Positions 41,518 to 48,019 of a stretch of 48,019 bases of DNA are shown piece by piece. Position 1 is the first letter of the stretch. Each line of letters starts with the position of its first letter. The DNA lies in contig NZ_JARICI010000011.1 in the NCBI RefSeq assembly GCF_029257255.1, positions 1 through 48,019 on the forward strand. Reading direction: 5' to 3'. This DNA is from Sporosarcina sp. (lineage in GTDB: Bacteria > Bacillota > Bacilli > Bacillales_A > Planococcaceae). The notes under the pieces were generated by a model. That model saw only the letters and a list, made by a program, of their open reading frames with translations. It was not told the DNA's origin and searched no databases. A program made the position numbers and the translations under genes.

Positions 41518-42885
41518 ATGCAAATGAATGCAGAAATTTTATTCTCAAACGATGGCCAGATCACTAAAAATCAACTGGTGAAACAATTTACGGACAACCA
41601 AACCGGAGGACATTCTACATTTATTCTCGACGGTAAACAAGTTGTTGTCATTAAAGATAAGACCTATAAGTCATTAGAAGAAATCCGCAGCATTGCGGGC
41701 GAAATTTCACGCGACTTAGCGGCACGTAAAGTTGAAACTGCAACAATCAAAGCAGATCAATTAGGTCAAAAATGGTCTTCAGCTGACGAAGCAGTGACAG
41801 CATTTGTGGAAGGCTGGCAACTCGGAGCTTATCACTTCGACCGCTATCAATCTAAAAAAGCAAATCCTGTAACGAAGCTGGAAGTGAAGGGTGCAGATCA
41901 AAACAGCGTGAAGTCTGGATCTGTTCGTGCAGAAGCGATGAAATTTTCACGTGATCTGATGAATGAATTGTCTGACGTCCTGAATCCTGAAACATATCCT
42001 GACGTTCTGAAAGATTATTTCAAAGGTACGAAAGTGAAAGTAGAAGTGCTTGGCAAGAAAGAAATTGAGGAACGTCAAATGAATGGCGTTCTGACGGTTT
42101 GCCGCGGCAGTAAGTATGAGCCATCATTCGTCGAAATGACATTGCAGACTGATGCTTCTAAACCACTGGTTGCTTTAGTAGGAAAAGGCGTAACATATGA
42201 TTCAGGCGGTATCAGTTTAAAAGGCGGCCGTGACGACAGCGACATGCGTATGGATATGGGCGGCTCGGCTGCTGTCAGCGGTGCGATGTCACTTCTTGCA
42301 TATTCTGATGCGAAGGTAAATGTTGTCGCATTAATTCCAATGGTTGAAAATACACCGGGACCGGACGCAGTCATGCCGGGTGAAGTGATTCAGTATAAGA
42401 ACGGCATTAGCGTACAAGTAGGGAATACCGATGCAGAAGGTCGTTTAATTCTAGCTGACGGATTGATTCGCGCAGAGGAATTAGGCGCTGAATACACAGT
42501 CGATATCGCCACACTTACAGGTGCGGTAGTAAGCGCACTTGGAACAGAAGTCGGCGGAGTCTTCGGAGATGAGGATCTGGCGTATAAAATGAAGAAAATC
42601 GGTGATCACAACGGAGACTTTATCTGGCCGCTTCCGTTAGTGGACGTATATGAAGAGTCACTCGACAGCGCATATGCAGACATCAACAATATCAGCTCAA
42701 TGTCAGTAGCAGGTTCGATTACAGCAGGTCTGTTCTTGCGTAAATTCGCTCCAAAGAAAAACTGGCTCCATGTCGATATGGCAGGCGTCATGGATAAGCA
42801 GAAATCAAAAGGTTATTATACGAAATCCGCAACTGGCTATGGTGCACGATTGCTGGCGGATTACACAGTTTCCGTCAGTAAATAA
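41518..42885 (+). CDS. Leucyl aminopeptidase (M17, YuiE-like)
   Basis: The 455-residue zinc peptidase has the metal and active-site blocks GKGVTYDSGGISLKG, DMGGSAAVSG and NTDAEGRLILADGL. It is about 45 residues shorter at the N-terminus than B. subtilis YuiE. The start at 41518 was chosen because GAGGGGAG lies 12 nt upstream; the next ATG (41524) is further from it. A terminator follows. Confidence 0.93.
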   Translation: MQMNAEILFSNDGQITKNQLVKQFTDNQTGGHSTFILDGKQVVVIKDKTYKSLEEIRSIAGEISRDLAARKVETATIKADQLGQKWSSADEAVTAFVEGWQLGAYHFDRYQSKKANPVTKLEVKGADQNSVKSGSVRAEAMKFSRDLMNELSDVLNPETYPDVLKDYFKGTKVKVEVLGKKEIEERQMNGVLTVCRGSKYEPSFVEMTLQTDASKPLVALVGKGVTYDSGGISLKGGRDDSDMRMDMGGSAAVSGAMSLLAYSDAKVNVVALIPMVENTPGPDAVMPGEVIQYKNGISVQVGNTDAEGRLILADGLIRAEELGAEYTVDIATLTGAVVSALGTEVGGVFGDEDLAYKMKKIGDHNGDFIWPLPLVDVYEESLDSAYADINNISSMSVAGSITAGLFLRKFAPKKNWLHVDMAGVMDKQKSKGYYTKSATGYGARLLADYTVSVSK

Positions 42886-42894
42886 GATAAATTC

Positions 42895-42937
42895 AGGACC
42901 GTCCGGTAAGCTACACATCCGCGACGGTCCTTTTTTG
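42895..42937 (+). terminator. Terminator after the aminopeptidase gene
   Basis: AGGACCGTC (42895-42903) pairs with GACGGTCCT (42923-42931), followed by TTTTTT. Confidence 0.9.
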
Positions 42938-42970
42938 TTCCTAATTGTATTATGAAGTTCATTGGGAAAA

Positions 42971-43858
42971 TTAAGGGCAGGTTCCGTGCTCTGCTTCATC
43001 AGTACCAAAAGCCTGATAGGAATAATCTTGTGACGATTTTTCGTCTTGCATAGAACCAGTTCCGCCGTATGGCATCTCCTCATGGCTCAGTTCTCTAATC
43101 TTCTTGCCTTCCTCGTCTACATAGTAGGCTGTTAATTGATAGGCGCCAGAGGATTTTTTATTGGTCCATCCGAACTCCGCGGGAGATGATGTTTCAATTA
43201 TTCCGTCATCCGGAACGTAATAAACGATTTCATTGTCTTTTATTTCTAGCGGAGGCGCGTCTTTCTTATTGTAATAAATCGTCACACATCCGGTGAAGTT
43301 TTCAGGCAAAATATAAGTTTGATCTACTCCATCTTGATGATAGTTTACCGAAAAATAGATCACACCGATGATGGCTAGGACTGTTGCAACGGCGACTGCC
43401 GGTTTGAAAAAGGGTGTTTCTGTAGAACTCACTTTTGTTTGCAACTGTTTGCCCCGATCGAATAACAACAGGGAATGGTAATAAATAATTGATGCCAGCA
43501 AACCTATTAATGCATAGGAAAGAATAAATGTTGCAGAGTGGGAGACAGGCATGAGTATCAGTATAAATGCTGCACCTACGATCAGTCCTGCAACTGCATA
43601 ATATGCAAGTTTTTTTAAATAAAGCCTTTTATTCAAAATAGTACTGCTGCTTTCCGCTAACTTTTCAATCATTATCGACAGAGGAATTCCTAATAGAAAA
43701 TATACGGGTCCCGAATACAATAATACAAAAGCGAAAGTCTCAAAGAATCCGAAATAATACACATTTGATTCTTGTCGGGAAACAGGTACATAAGAAATAG
43801 AAGAATAGATAGCGGCAAAAACAACGGCTGCGCACAGTGCTGCCAGAAACTTTCTCAT
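42971..43858 (-). CDS. Membrane protein with C-terminal DUF6843-like domain
   Basis: The 295-residue protein has four or five membrane segments (about 5-185) then an extracytoplasmic domain beginning LPENFTGCVTIYYNKKDAPP, typical of the DUF6843-like domain of Bacillales. It ends in a Cys-containing tail (AEHGTCP). Function unknown. ATG follows AGGAGGTGAATGT, and it overlaps no gene; the frameshifted GNAT gene is just upstream on the same strand. Confidence 0.7.
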   Translation of the reverse strand: MRKFLAALCAAVVFAAIYSSISYVPVSRQESNVYYFGFFETFAFVLLYSGPVYFLLGIPLSIMIEKLAESSSTILNKRLYLKKLAYYAVAGLIVGAAFILILMPVSHSATFILSYALIGLLASIIYYHSLLLFDRGKQLQTKVSSTETPFFKPAVAVATVLAIIGVIYFSVNYHQDGVDQTYILPENFTGCVTIYYNKKDAPPLEIKDNEIVYYVPDDGIIETSSPAEFGWTNKKSSGAYQLTAYYVDEEGKKIRELSHEEMPYGGTGSMQDEKSSQDYSYQAFGTDEAEHGTCP

Positions 43859-43862
43859 ACAT

Positions 43863-44320
43863 TCACCTCCTATGGTGTTTTTTGAATGAAGTGATCAATA
43901 TACCTTCTGACAAAGATATTTCGTCAGTTGTAACGAATCCGTTCTTCTCGTAAAAACGTACAGCGGGTGCATTACGTGAGCCTGTCGAGACGATCAATGT
44001 TTCACAATCTGTATTTTCGGCTTCAACAAAATCAAGTAGTATCTGAGCGATGCCTTGTCTGAAATAATCAGGATGCACCATCAACCGATGAATATCCAGT
44101 AAGTCATGATCTACTTTAAATGAAATAACTCCGCCTAGCATTCCATCTGAGTAATAGCCATAGAATTGTTCCCCGCATTGTCTTAGCTTATTAACAGTGT
44201 CTTTTAACGGTGAATTTCATAGCTGTCTATTAACTCTGCCTCTACTTGATAAGAAACCAGCTGAACACGCAATACATCTTCAGCCAACTTTTTATTTGTG
44301 ATATCAATATGTTTGATCAA
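43863..44320 (-). pseudogene. GNAT acetyltransferase gene with a one-base frameshift
   Basis: Read leftward from TTG 44320 (after AGGAAGAGAG), the frame gives IKHIDITNKKLAEDVLRVQL and SYEIHR, then a TAA. One missing base restores SYEIPPLKDTVNKLRQCGEQF in the next frame and leads on through GGVISFKVD, MVHPDYFRQGIAQ and RFYEKNGF to 43863. The break lies at about 44207-44212. Either it is a recent inactivation or a sequence error. The ATG at 44141 alone would make only the C-terminal half. Confidence 0.85.
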
Positions 44321-44350
44321 TAGTATTCTCTCTTCCTGCAATAAACGCAT

Positions 44351-44752
44351 TTAGTATTGTTTTTTTACCTCTTGGTAAACCACAAGAGCCTTGTCATAAA
44401 AGTCACTTTCACGATCAATTTCGTACGTTTCATCTGCGACGCCTAAAGTAAACTTACCCGTCTTGTCAATTTGTATATGACCTGAAAATTGGTCATTATG
44501 AATGAAATTTATGAAGATCGATTGATCATTGTCGAGCGGTTCATCAGTTTGTCCGGTATACTCAATCTGGTTATATGCATCGACAAGTGACTGAATGGTT
44601 TTCTGGTGCACATTTTCACGCGCCTCAAAAAGTTCCTGTCCTAAGCCAATATCGAAGTAATCCGCTTTTACTTGTTTTACCTGGGGCTTTTCTGTGCATC
44701 CTGCCAGGAACAACAGACACATTGTCAACCATACCAAAAGATATTTCTTCAA
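44351..44752 (-). CDS. Small lipoprotein, unknown function
   Basis: The 133-residue protein has a signal peptide and lipobox FLAGC (Cys about 19). The start is TTG 44752, because AGGAG lies 8 nt upstream; a GTG at 44761 overlaps the site. The mature part is acidic and shows no domain I know. It shares strand and neighbourhood with another lipoprotein upstream, and may be in its operon. Confidence 0.7.
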   Translation of the reverse strand: MKKYLLVWLTMCLLFLAGCTEKPQVKQVKADYFDIGLGQELFEARENVHQKTIQSLVDAYNQIEYTGQTDEPLDNDQSIFINFIHNDQFSGHIQIDKTGKFTLGVADETYEIDRESDFYDKALVVYQEVKKQY

Positions 44753-44775
44753 AACAATCACTCCTCATAGAAAAA

Positions 44776-45225
44776 TTATTTCAATAAAATATTCCCTACG
44801 TATTGTGCTTCCCCTGTATCGGATACCAATTCTACTTCCAATATATATTCACCTGGTTCTGCCGGCAAATGGAAGCTGCGGTCATCACGCAATTCCAATT
44901 CGGTCTTTTCGCCATTTTTCCAGACAGACACTAGCAGTTCACTAATAGCAAAATCCTGGCTGTCGAATTCAATAGTTAGTTGCTGTTCCGCTTCATACTG
45001 CAGGGCTTCCAGACTGTTGGCGAACGTAACGTAATCATCGGTCGTCTTTTTATAATGCTCATCAGAATCCCAATCAATATTCGTTTCGGTCAATTCTTCA
45101 TCTTCTAAACTGCTCGGATCCATTACTAGAACAGTAGGTGGTGAAAAGTCATAATTCTCCCCAAAACATGCGGTTAAAAGGAATGCACATATAATTGCGA
45201 TACATAATTTCAACGCAGCATTCAT
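44776..45225 (-). CDS. Lipoprotein, unknown function
   Basis: The 149-residue protein has lipobox LTAC (Cys 20) and a mature part with an acidic middle and a beta-rich C-terminal half (FHLPAEPGEYILEVEL), resembling an Ig-like or carboxypeptidase-regulatory fold only in general form. ATG follows GAGGAGATG. It is divergent from the ECF sigma factor, from which it is separated by about 140 nt. Confidence 0.7.
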   Translation of the reverse strand: MNAALKLCIAIICAFLLTACFGENYDFSPPTVLVMDPSSLEDEELTETNIDWDSDEHYKKTTDDYVTFANSLEALQYEAEQQLTIEFDSQDFAISELLVSVWKNGEKTELELRDDRSFHLPAEPGEYILEVELVSDTGEAQYVGNILLK

Positions 45226-45317
45226 ATTTCATCTCCTCAAACGCTTTTGTTTAGTTTATCGTAAAACTATAGCAAAAGAAATTTATTTCCACGTCAGGAA
45301 AATGTGTAGTGAAAAAC

Positions 45318-45345
45318 GTGACGGATCTTTTTTTGTTTACGTCTA
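45318..45345 (+). promoter_or_regulatory. Candidate ECF-type promoter of the sigma gene
   Basis: CGTCTA at 45340-45345 is like the -10 of many ECF sigma factors and lies 25 nt before the TTG start. GTGACG (45318-45323) with a T-run is 16 nt upstream. ECF genes commonly drive themselves; this is inference. Confidence 0.5.
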
Positions 45346-45369
45346 AGTAGTAAGAAAGAGGTGAACATC

Positions 45370-45891
45370 TTGGAAGAAGAAGTGCTGAGTATATGGTTTG
45401 ATGAATACGGGGAATCCATTTTAAGCTACATACTCTTGATGGTGAGAGATTATCAGCAAGCAGAGGATTTAACACAGGAAACATTTCTAAAAGCTTATAA
45501 GAATCATCATTCATTCGAAAACAGATCGTCTGTGAAAACATGGCTGTTCTCGATTGCCTACAATGTGACACAGGATCATTTTAGAAAAAAGCATCCGTTG
45601 CAATATTACCTAGGATTAACGATGTCGGAGAAAGATTATAGGCCGTTGCCTGAACAGATTGCAGCCATGCATGATCAAACGGAACAGCTGTATCGGACTA
45701 TTCAACAATTAAAGCCATCTTACCGGCATGTCATCATATTGCGGAAACTAAAAGAATTTTCTACAGCAGAAACAGCGGACATTTTAAGATGGTCTGAAAG
45801 TAAAGTCAAAATGACATTGAAAAGGGCATTAACAGAGTTGAAGGCTGAACTGGTGAAGGGGGGATTTTCATATGAAAGATTTATTGGATGA
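45370..45891 (+). CDS. ECF-type RNA polymerase sigma factor
   Basis: The 173-residue sigma-70 factor has region 2 (QQAEDLTQETFLKAYK; FENRSSVKTWLFSIAYN) and region 4 (YRHVIILRKLKEFSTAETAD). Start TTG 45370 follows AGAGGTGA by 7 nt; a GTG at 45361 would use the same site. Its 3' end overlaps the DUF4030-type gene by 20 nt. The pair looks like a sigma/anti-sigma unit. Confidence 0.9.
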   Translation: MEEEVLSIWFDEYGESILSYILLMVRDYQQAEDLTQETFLKAYKNHHSFENRSSVKTWLFSIAYNVTQDHFRKKHPLQYYLGLTMSEKDYRPLPEQIAAMHDQTEQLYRTIQQLKPSYRHVIILRKLKEFSTAETADILRWSESKVKMTLKRALTELKAELVKGGFSYERFIG

Positions 45892-46924
45892 AAAACTTAG
45901 TGACCTGCAGGAAGAACTTAAAATAACGGAGCCATCTAAAAGTGAGTTACGAAATAAAATTATGAATAGCGTACATAGTCGCAAACAGCATAAACCGAAA
46001 CCGTATCTATGGGCTGCAGCAGCAATATGCATGGCTGTCTTCATCATGTCCCCATTCTATTCGGCTACAATGGCGAATTTGACTGCTAAAATTTATCCGA
46101 TATCGATTACACCAAGTATTTCAGACAGTGAAGATACCTCTAGTCTAACATCTCGTTTGTATAAGTTAGTGGAAGGGGAAGGGTATGAGGTGAGTTCTGT
46201 AGGGGTATTGCCTTCTCCTGATACAATTGAAATTTCATTGGTGCTAAATGAATTGTCATTGCATCAGGCGGAACAGCAACTGGAACCGATAATCATGAAC
46301 TTTCTCTATGAAAATGGTTATGACAGTTACACAATAAAAATTCTGAAAGCAAATGATGAAGTTTTACCGGATCGTTTCGCTAAAAATACTGATCTTTATG
46401 ATCAGGTACGCGAAATTGTCAAAGAGGTATTTACATCGTATGGATATGCGAAAGAAGCAGATTATGAACTGGCAGGATTGAAAACCACGTTATTTTCAAA
46501 TGCTGTCACACTGGAGATGCCCGATCATATTAAAGAGAATGACGAAATTGTCGCAGATATCGAAAATGAAATTAAGACACAAAAGTTGAAGGTGAAAAAA
46601 ATTGAAGTGACTCCATTCAATCTAAAACATCGTCAGCAGGATAATCGCTGGGCTTATATTGTATCAGACATAAATGCGGCGCTGGAAGGAAGATCCATTT
46701 ATAAAATGGCGGGGATATCATATAAGGTAAAAGAAGGGCGTTCCTATGTGTATATCGAAACCGAACTGGAGCAGCAGACGTCTAACGAAACATTGGAAGA
46801 AATTGAACTAGCGATTCGTAAGTATTTGGCGTTGCCGGAGATACAAGAGCTTATTGTGGACGACAACTATTCGATACAATTAGTGAATGTGAGTGAAGAA
46901 TTAGTAGTTGAAATAAAAAACTGA
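45872..46924 (+). CDS. Membrane protein partner of the ECF sigma factor (DUF4030-type)
   Basis: The 350-residue protein has a short cytoplasmic N-terminus (about 1-45), one membrane segment (about 46-65; LWAAAAICMAVFIMSPFYS) and a long outer part resembling a DUF4030-like repeat structure with beta and alpha segments. No zinc-binding HxxxCxxC motif of the ZAS type is seen, but the topology fits an anti-sigma factor that holds the sigma factor until an envelope signal arrives. ATG follows AAGGGGGG. Confidence 0.75.
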   Translation: MKDLLDEKLSDLQEELKITEPSKSELRNKIMNSVHSRKQHKPKPYLWAAAAICMAVFIMSPFYSATMANLTAKIYPISITPSISDSEDTSSLTSRLYKLVEGEGYEVSSVGVLPSPDTIEISLVLNELSLHQAEQQLEPIIMNFLYENGYDSYTIKILKANDEVLPDRFAKNTDLYDQVREIVKEVFTSYGYAKEADYELAGLKTTLFSNAVTLEMPDHIKENDEIVADIENEIKTQKLKVKKIEVTPFNLKHRQQDNRWAYIVSDINAALEGRSIYKMAGISYKVKEGRSYVYIETELEQQTSNETLEEIELAIRKYLALPEIQELIVDDNYSIQLVNVSEELVVEIKN

Positions 46925-47386
46925 TTAACCGTTAGAATTTGTTAACGAGGTAGGTTGACCGGGAGAAAACATGAAATAACACAGCATTCGGGGACACAAT
47001 TCGCATATGAATCGGTGTCCCTTATTTTATTGTGCTATCCATGTGTAAGACACTTATCAGAAGGAATTCGCACTACTATCGGTGAGTGATTTACACCTTC
47101 ACATACATTTTATTTGACTTTGTTAAGGACATTGTTACTTATTTAACTGAATGGTCATTGTATAAAAGATGTACCTGAAATAAATGGATACTTTATGTAA
47201 GAAAAGGATTTTGTGTTAAAATTGATTGTGAGTAGAGTGCTTATTCAATAAACGGTCAAAATAATCGAATAAGGAATATTAAAAACCTAATTATTCTAAG
47301 TGAAAAGAAAATTCGAACTTCTTTGCACCGATTTCGTCCATAAAATATTATAAGTAAGAATGATTTTATGGAAAGGTTTGAGAAGA
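46925..47386. other. Intergenic DNA
   Basis: About 460 nt without a gene. GGGACAC (46991-46997) pairs with GTGTCCC (47015-47021), followed by TTATTTTATT, a likely terminator for the sigma-factor operon. The rest is AT-rich with a TTGACT-like box at about 47114 but no -10 partner I would trust. Confidence 0.6.
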
Positions 47387-47752
47387 ATGAGTAAGTTAAT
47401 AAAGCTTTTACTAATGGTCTTTGCAGTCACAATTTTGTTTGGCATAATATTTATTTATCAGTTATTAAACCCAAAACTAAGTAGCATTGAAGTGAATGAG
47501 GAAAATGAAGAAGGAACTTACATCTCACCAGACGGAGAGAAAATTATAACGGTTTATTTTAACGGTGGGCTAATATTCGGTAACGATTTAACCTATGTGG
47601 GAGTGCTTGAAGATACTAACACTGGTTTAAGAAAGAACATTTTTCTAGTGATGCCAAATGTTAAAGAAGTACGATGGGTAAATAATGAAAATATTGTTGT
47701 TAATGATATAGAAATTGCTATTGACGATACCTATGATTTTAGGAAGAAATAA
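47387..47752 (+). CDS. DUF5412-type small membrane-anchored protein
   Basis: The 121-residue protein has one N-terminal membrane segment (about 5-25) and an outer domain with ISPDGEKIITVYFNGG and EVRWVNNENIVVNDIEI, the DUF5412 pattern. ATG at 47387 follows GGTTTGAGAAGA, a weak site; a longer frame to 47360 is possible. Function unknown. Confidence 0.68.
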   Translation: MSKLIKLLLMVFAVTILFGIIFIYQLLNPKLSSIEVNEENEEGTYISPDGEKIITVYFNGGLIFGNDLTYVGVLEDTNTGLRKNIFLVMPNVKEVRWVNNENIVVNDIEIAIDDTYDFRKK

Positions 47753-47910
47753 AAAAATCCAAACAATTGTAGAGGATCGAATGATGAATAGAAATAAAGG
47801 GTTCTTATTGAACTTCCGTAATCGGGTGCAATTCTGTAAAAAGGATTTGTACTCTATTTCTATATTCGGGCCACATTGATTAAGATCTACATCCAAAAAG
47901 AGGCGATGAT

Positions 47911-48019
47911 ATGACGCACAAAACTGCTAGTAAATGGATGGGAGATAAAGGGTTATCTCATACAGAAATTGATTTTATTGAGACAATACTAACTTCTACA
48001 TCTACTGCTAAAATTATTG
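47911..48019 (+). CDS. Partial gene cut by the window end
   Basis: An ATG after AGAGGCGATGAT opens a frame MTHKTASKWMGDKGLSHTEI that is still open at the last base (36 codons). The start looks real; too little is present to name a family. Confidence 0.6.
   Translation, partial: MTHKTASKWMGDKGLSHTEIDFIETILTSTSTAKII

Noticed and set aside
47781..47879. A 32-codon frame starting MMNRNKGF
   Set aside because: An AGAGG lies upstream, but length, composition and lack of any pattern give too little support.

Overview
The window looks like chromosomal DNA of a low-to-moderate GC, endospore-type Bacillota, most likely Planococcaceae (a Sporosarcina-like genus). This rests on recognisable Bacillus subtilis gene neighbourhoods (yteA-menFDHBE, dps-ytkD-ytmA-pckA-metK, ytoA-ytpA), strong GGAGG ribosome binding sites, frequent TTG/GTG starts and YteA, YitT and YidD family members. 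The genus is an inference; no 16S gene or other marker is present.

Layout. 1-375: four tRNA genes (Ile, Asn, Ser, Glu) ending in a terminator. 454-8730: a DksA-like zinc finger gene, menA, and divergently the menaquinone cluster menF-menD-menH-menB-menE, without menC. 8730-14100: a zinc-binding lipoprotein gene with a Zur-type operator, yidD, dps, a small YjfB-like gene, an ACT-domain malic enzyme, a NUDIX hydrolase and a YtmA-like hydrolase. 14143-17531: pckA with a CcpN-like operator, then metK behind a SAM-I riboswitch, its terminator and extra hairpin DNA. 17643-27600: mixed housekeeping and accessory genes (amidase, a degenerate M50-like membrane protein, a small UPF0180-type gene without a start codon, a TetR/MFS pair, an Fbp-like small gene, YitT, gamma-carbonic anhydrase, a YtpA homologue lacking its nucleophile serine, paired crcB fluoride exporters, a secreted nuclease).

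27600-36340 is a metal-resistance region: a cupin gene fragment, arsR-arsB with a 26-bp palindromic operator, a deletion-broken arsC, a histidine kinase and response regulator, then a lipoprotein, a CcdA-like protein, a multicopper oxidase and a 5'-truncated DUF305 gene. It carries gene fragments and inverted repeats, as expected for acquired DNA that is decaying. 36341-48019: a type III polyketide synthase with its methyltransferase, a flavin monooxygenase plus cupin, acetyltransferases (one frameshifted), leucyl aminopeptidase, small lipoproteins, an ECF sigma factor with a DUF4030-type partner, a DUF5412-type protein and a gene cut by the window end.

The parts work together mainly in respiratory quinone synthesis, central carbon and methyl metabolism (malic enzyme, PEP carboxykinase, SAM synthetase) and metal or stress handling (Zur, ArsR, copper oxidase, Dps, fluoride export). 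I found no CRISPR array, complete insertion sequence or prophage. The most unusual items are the cluster of partly broken or catalytically altered genes, the layered metK leader, and the two-component/lipoprotein/CcdA/multicopper oxidase unit.
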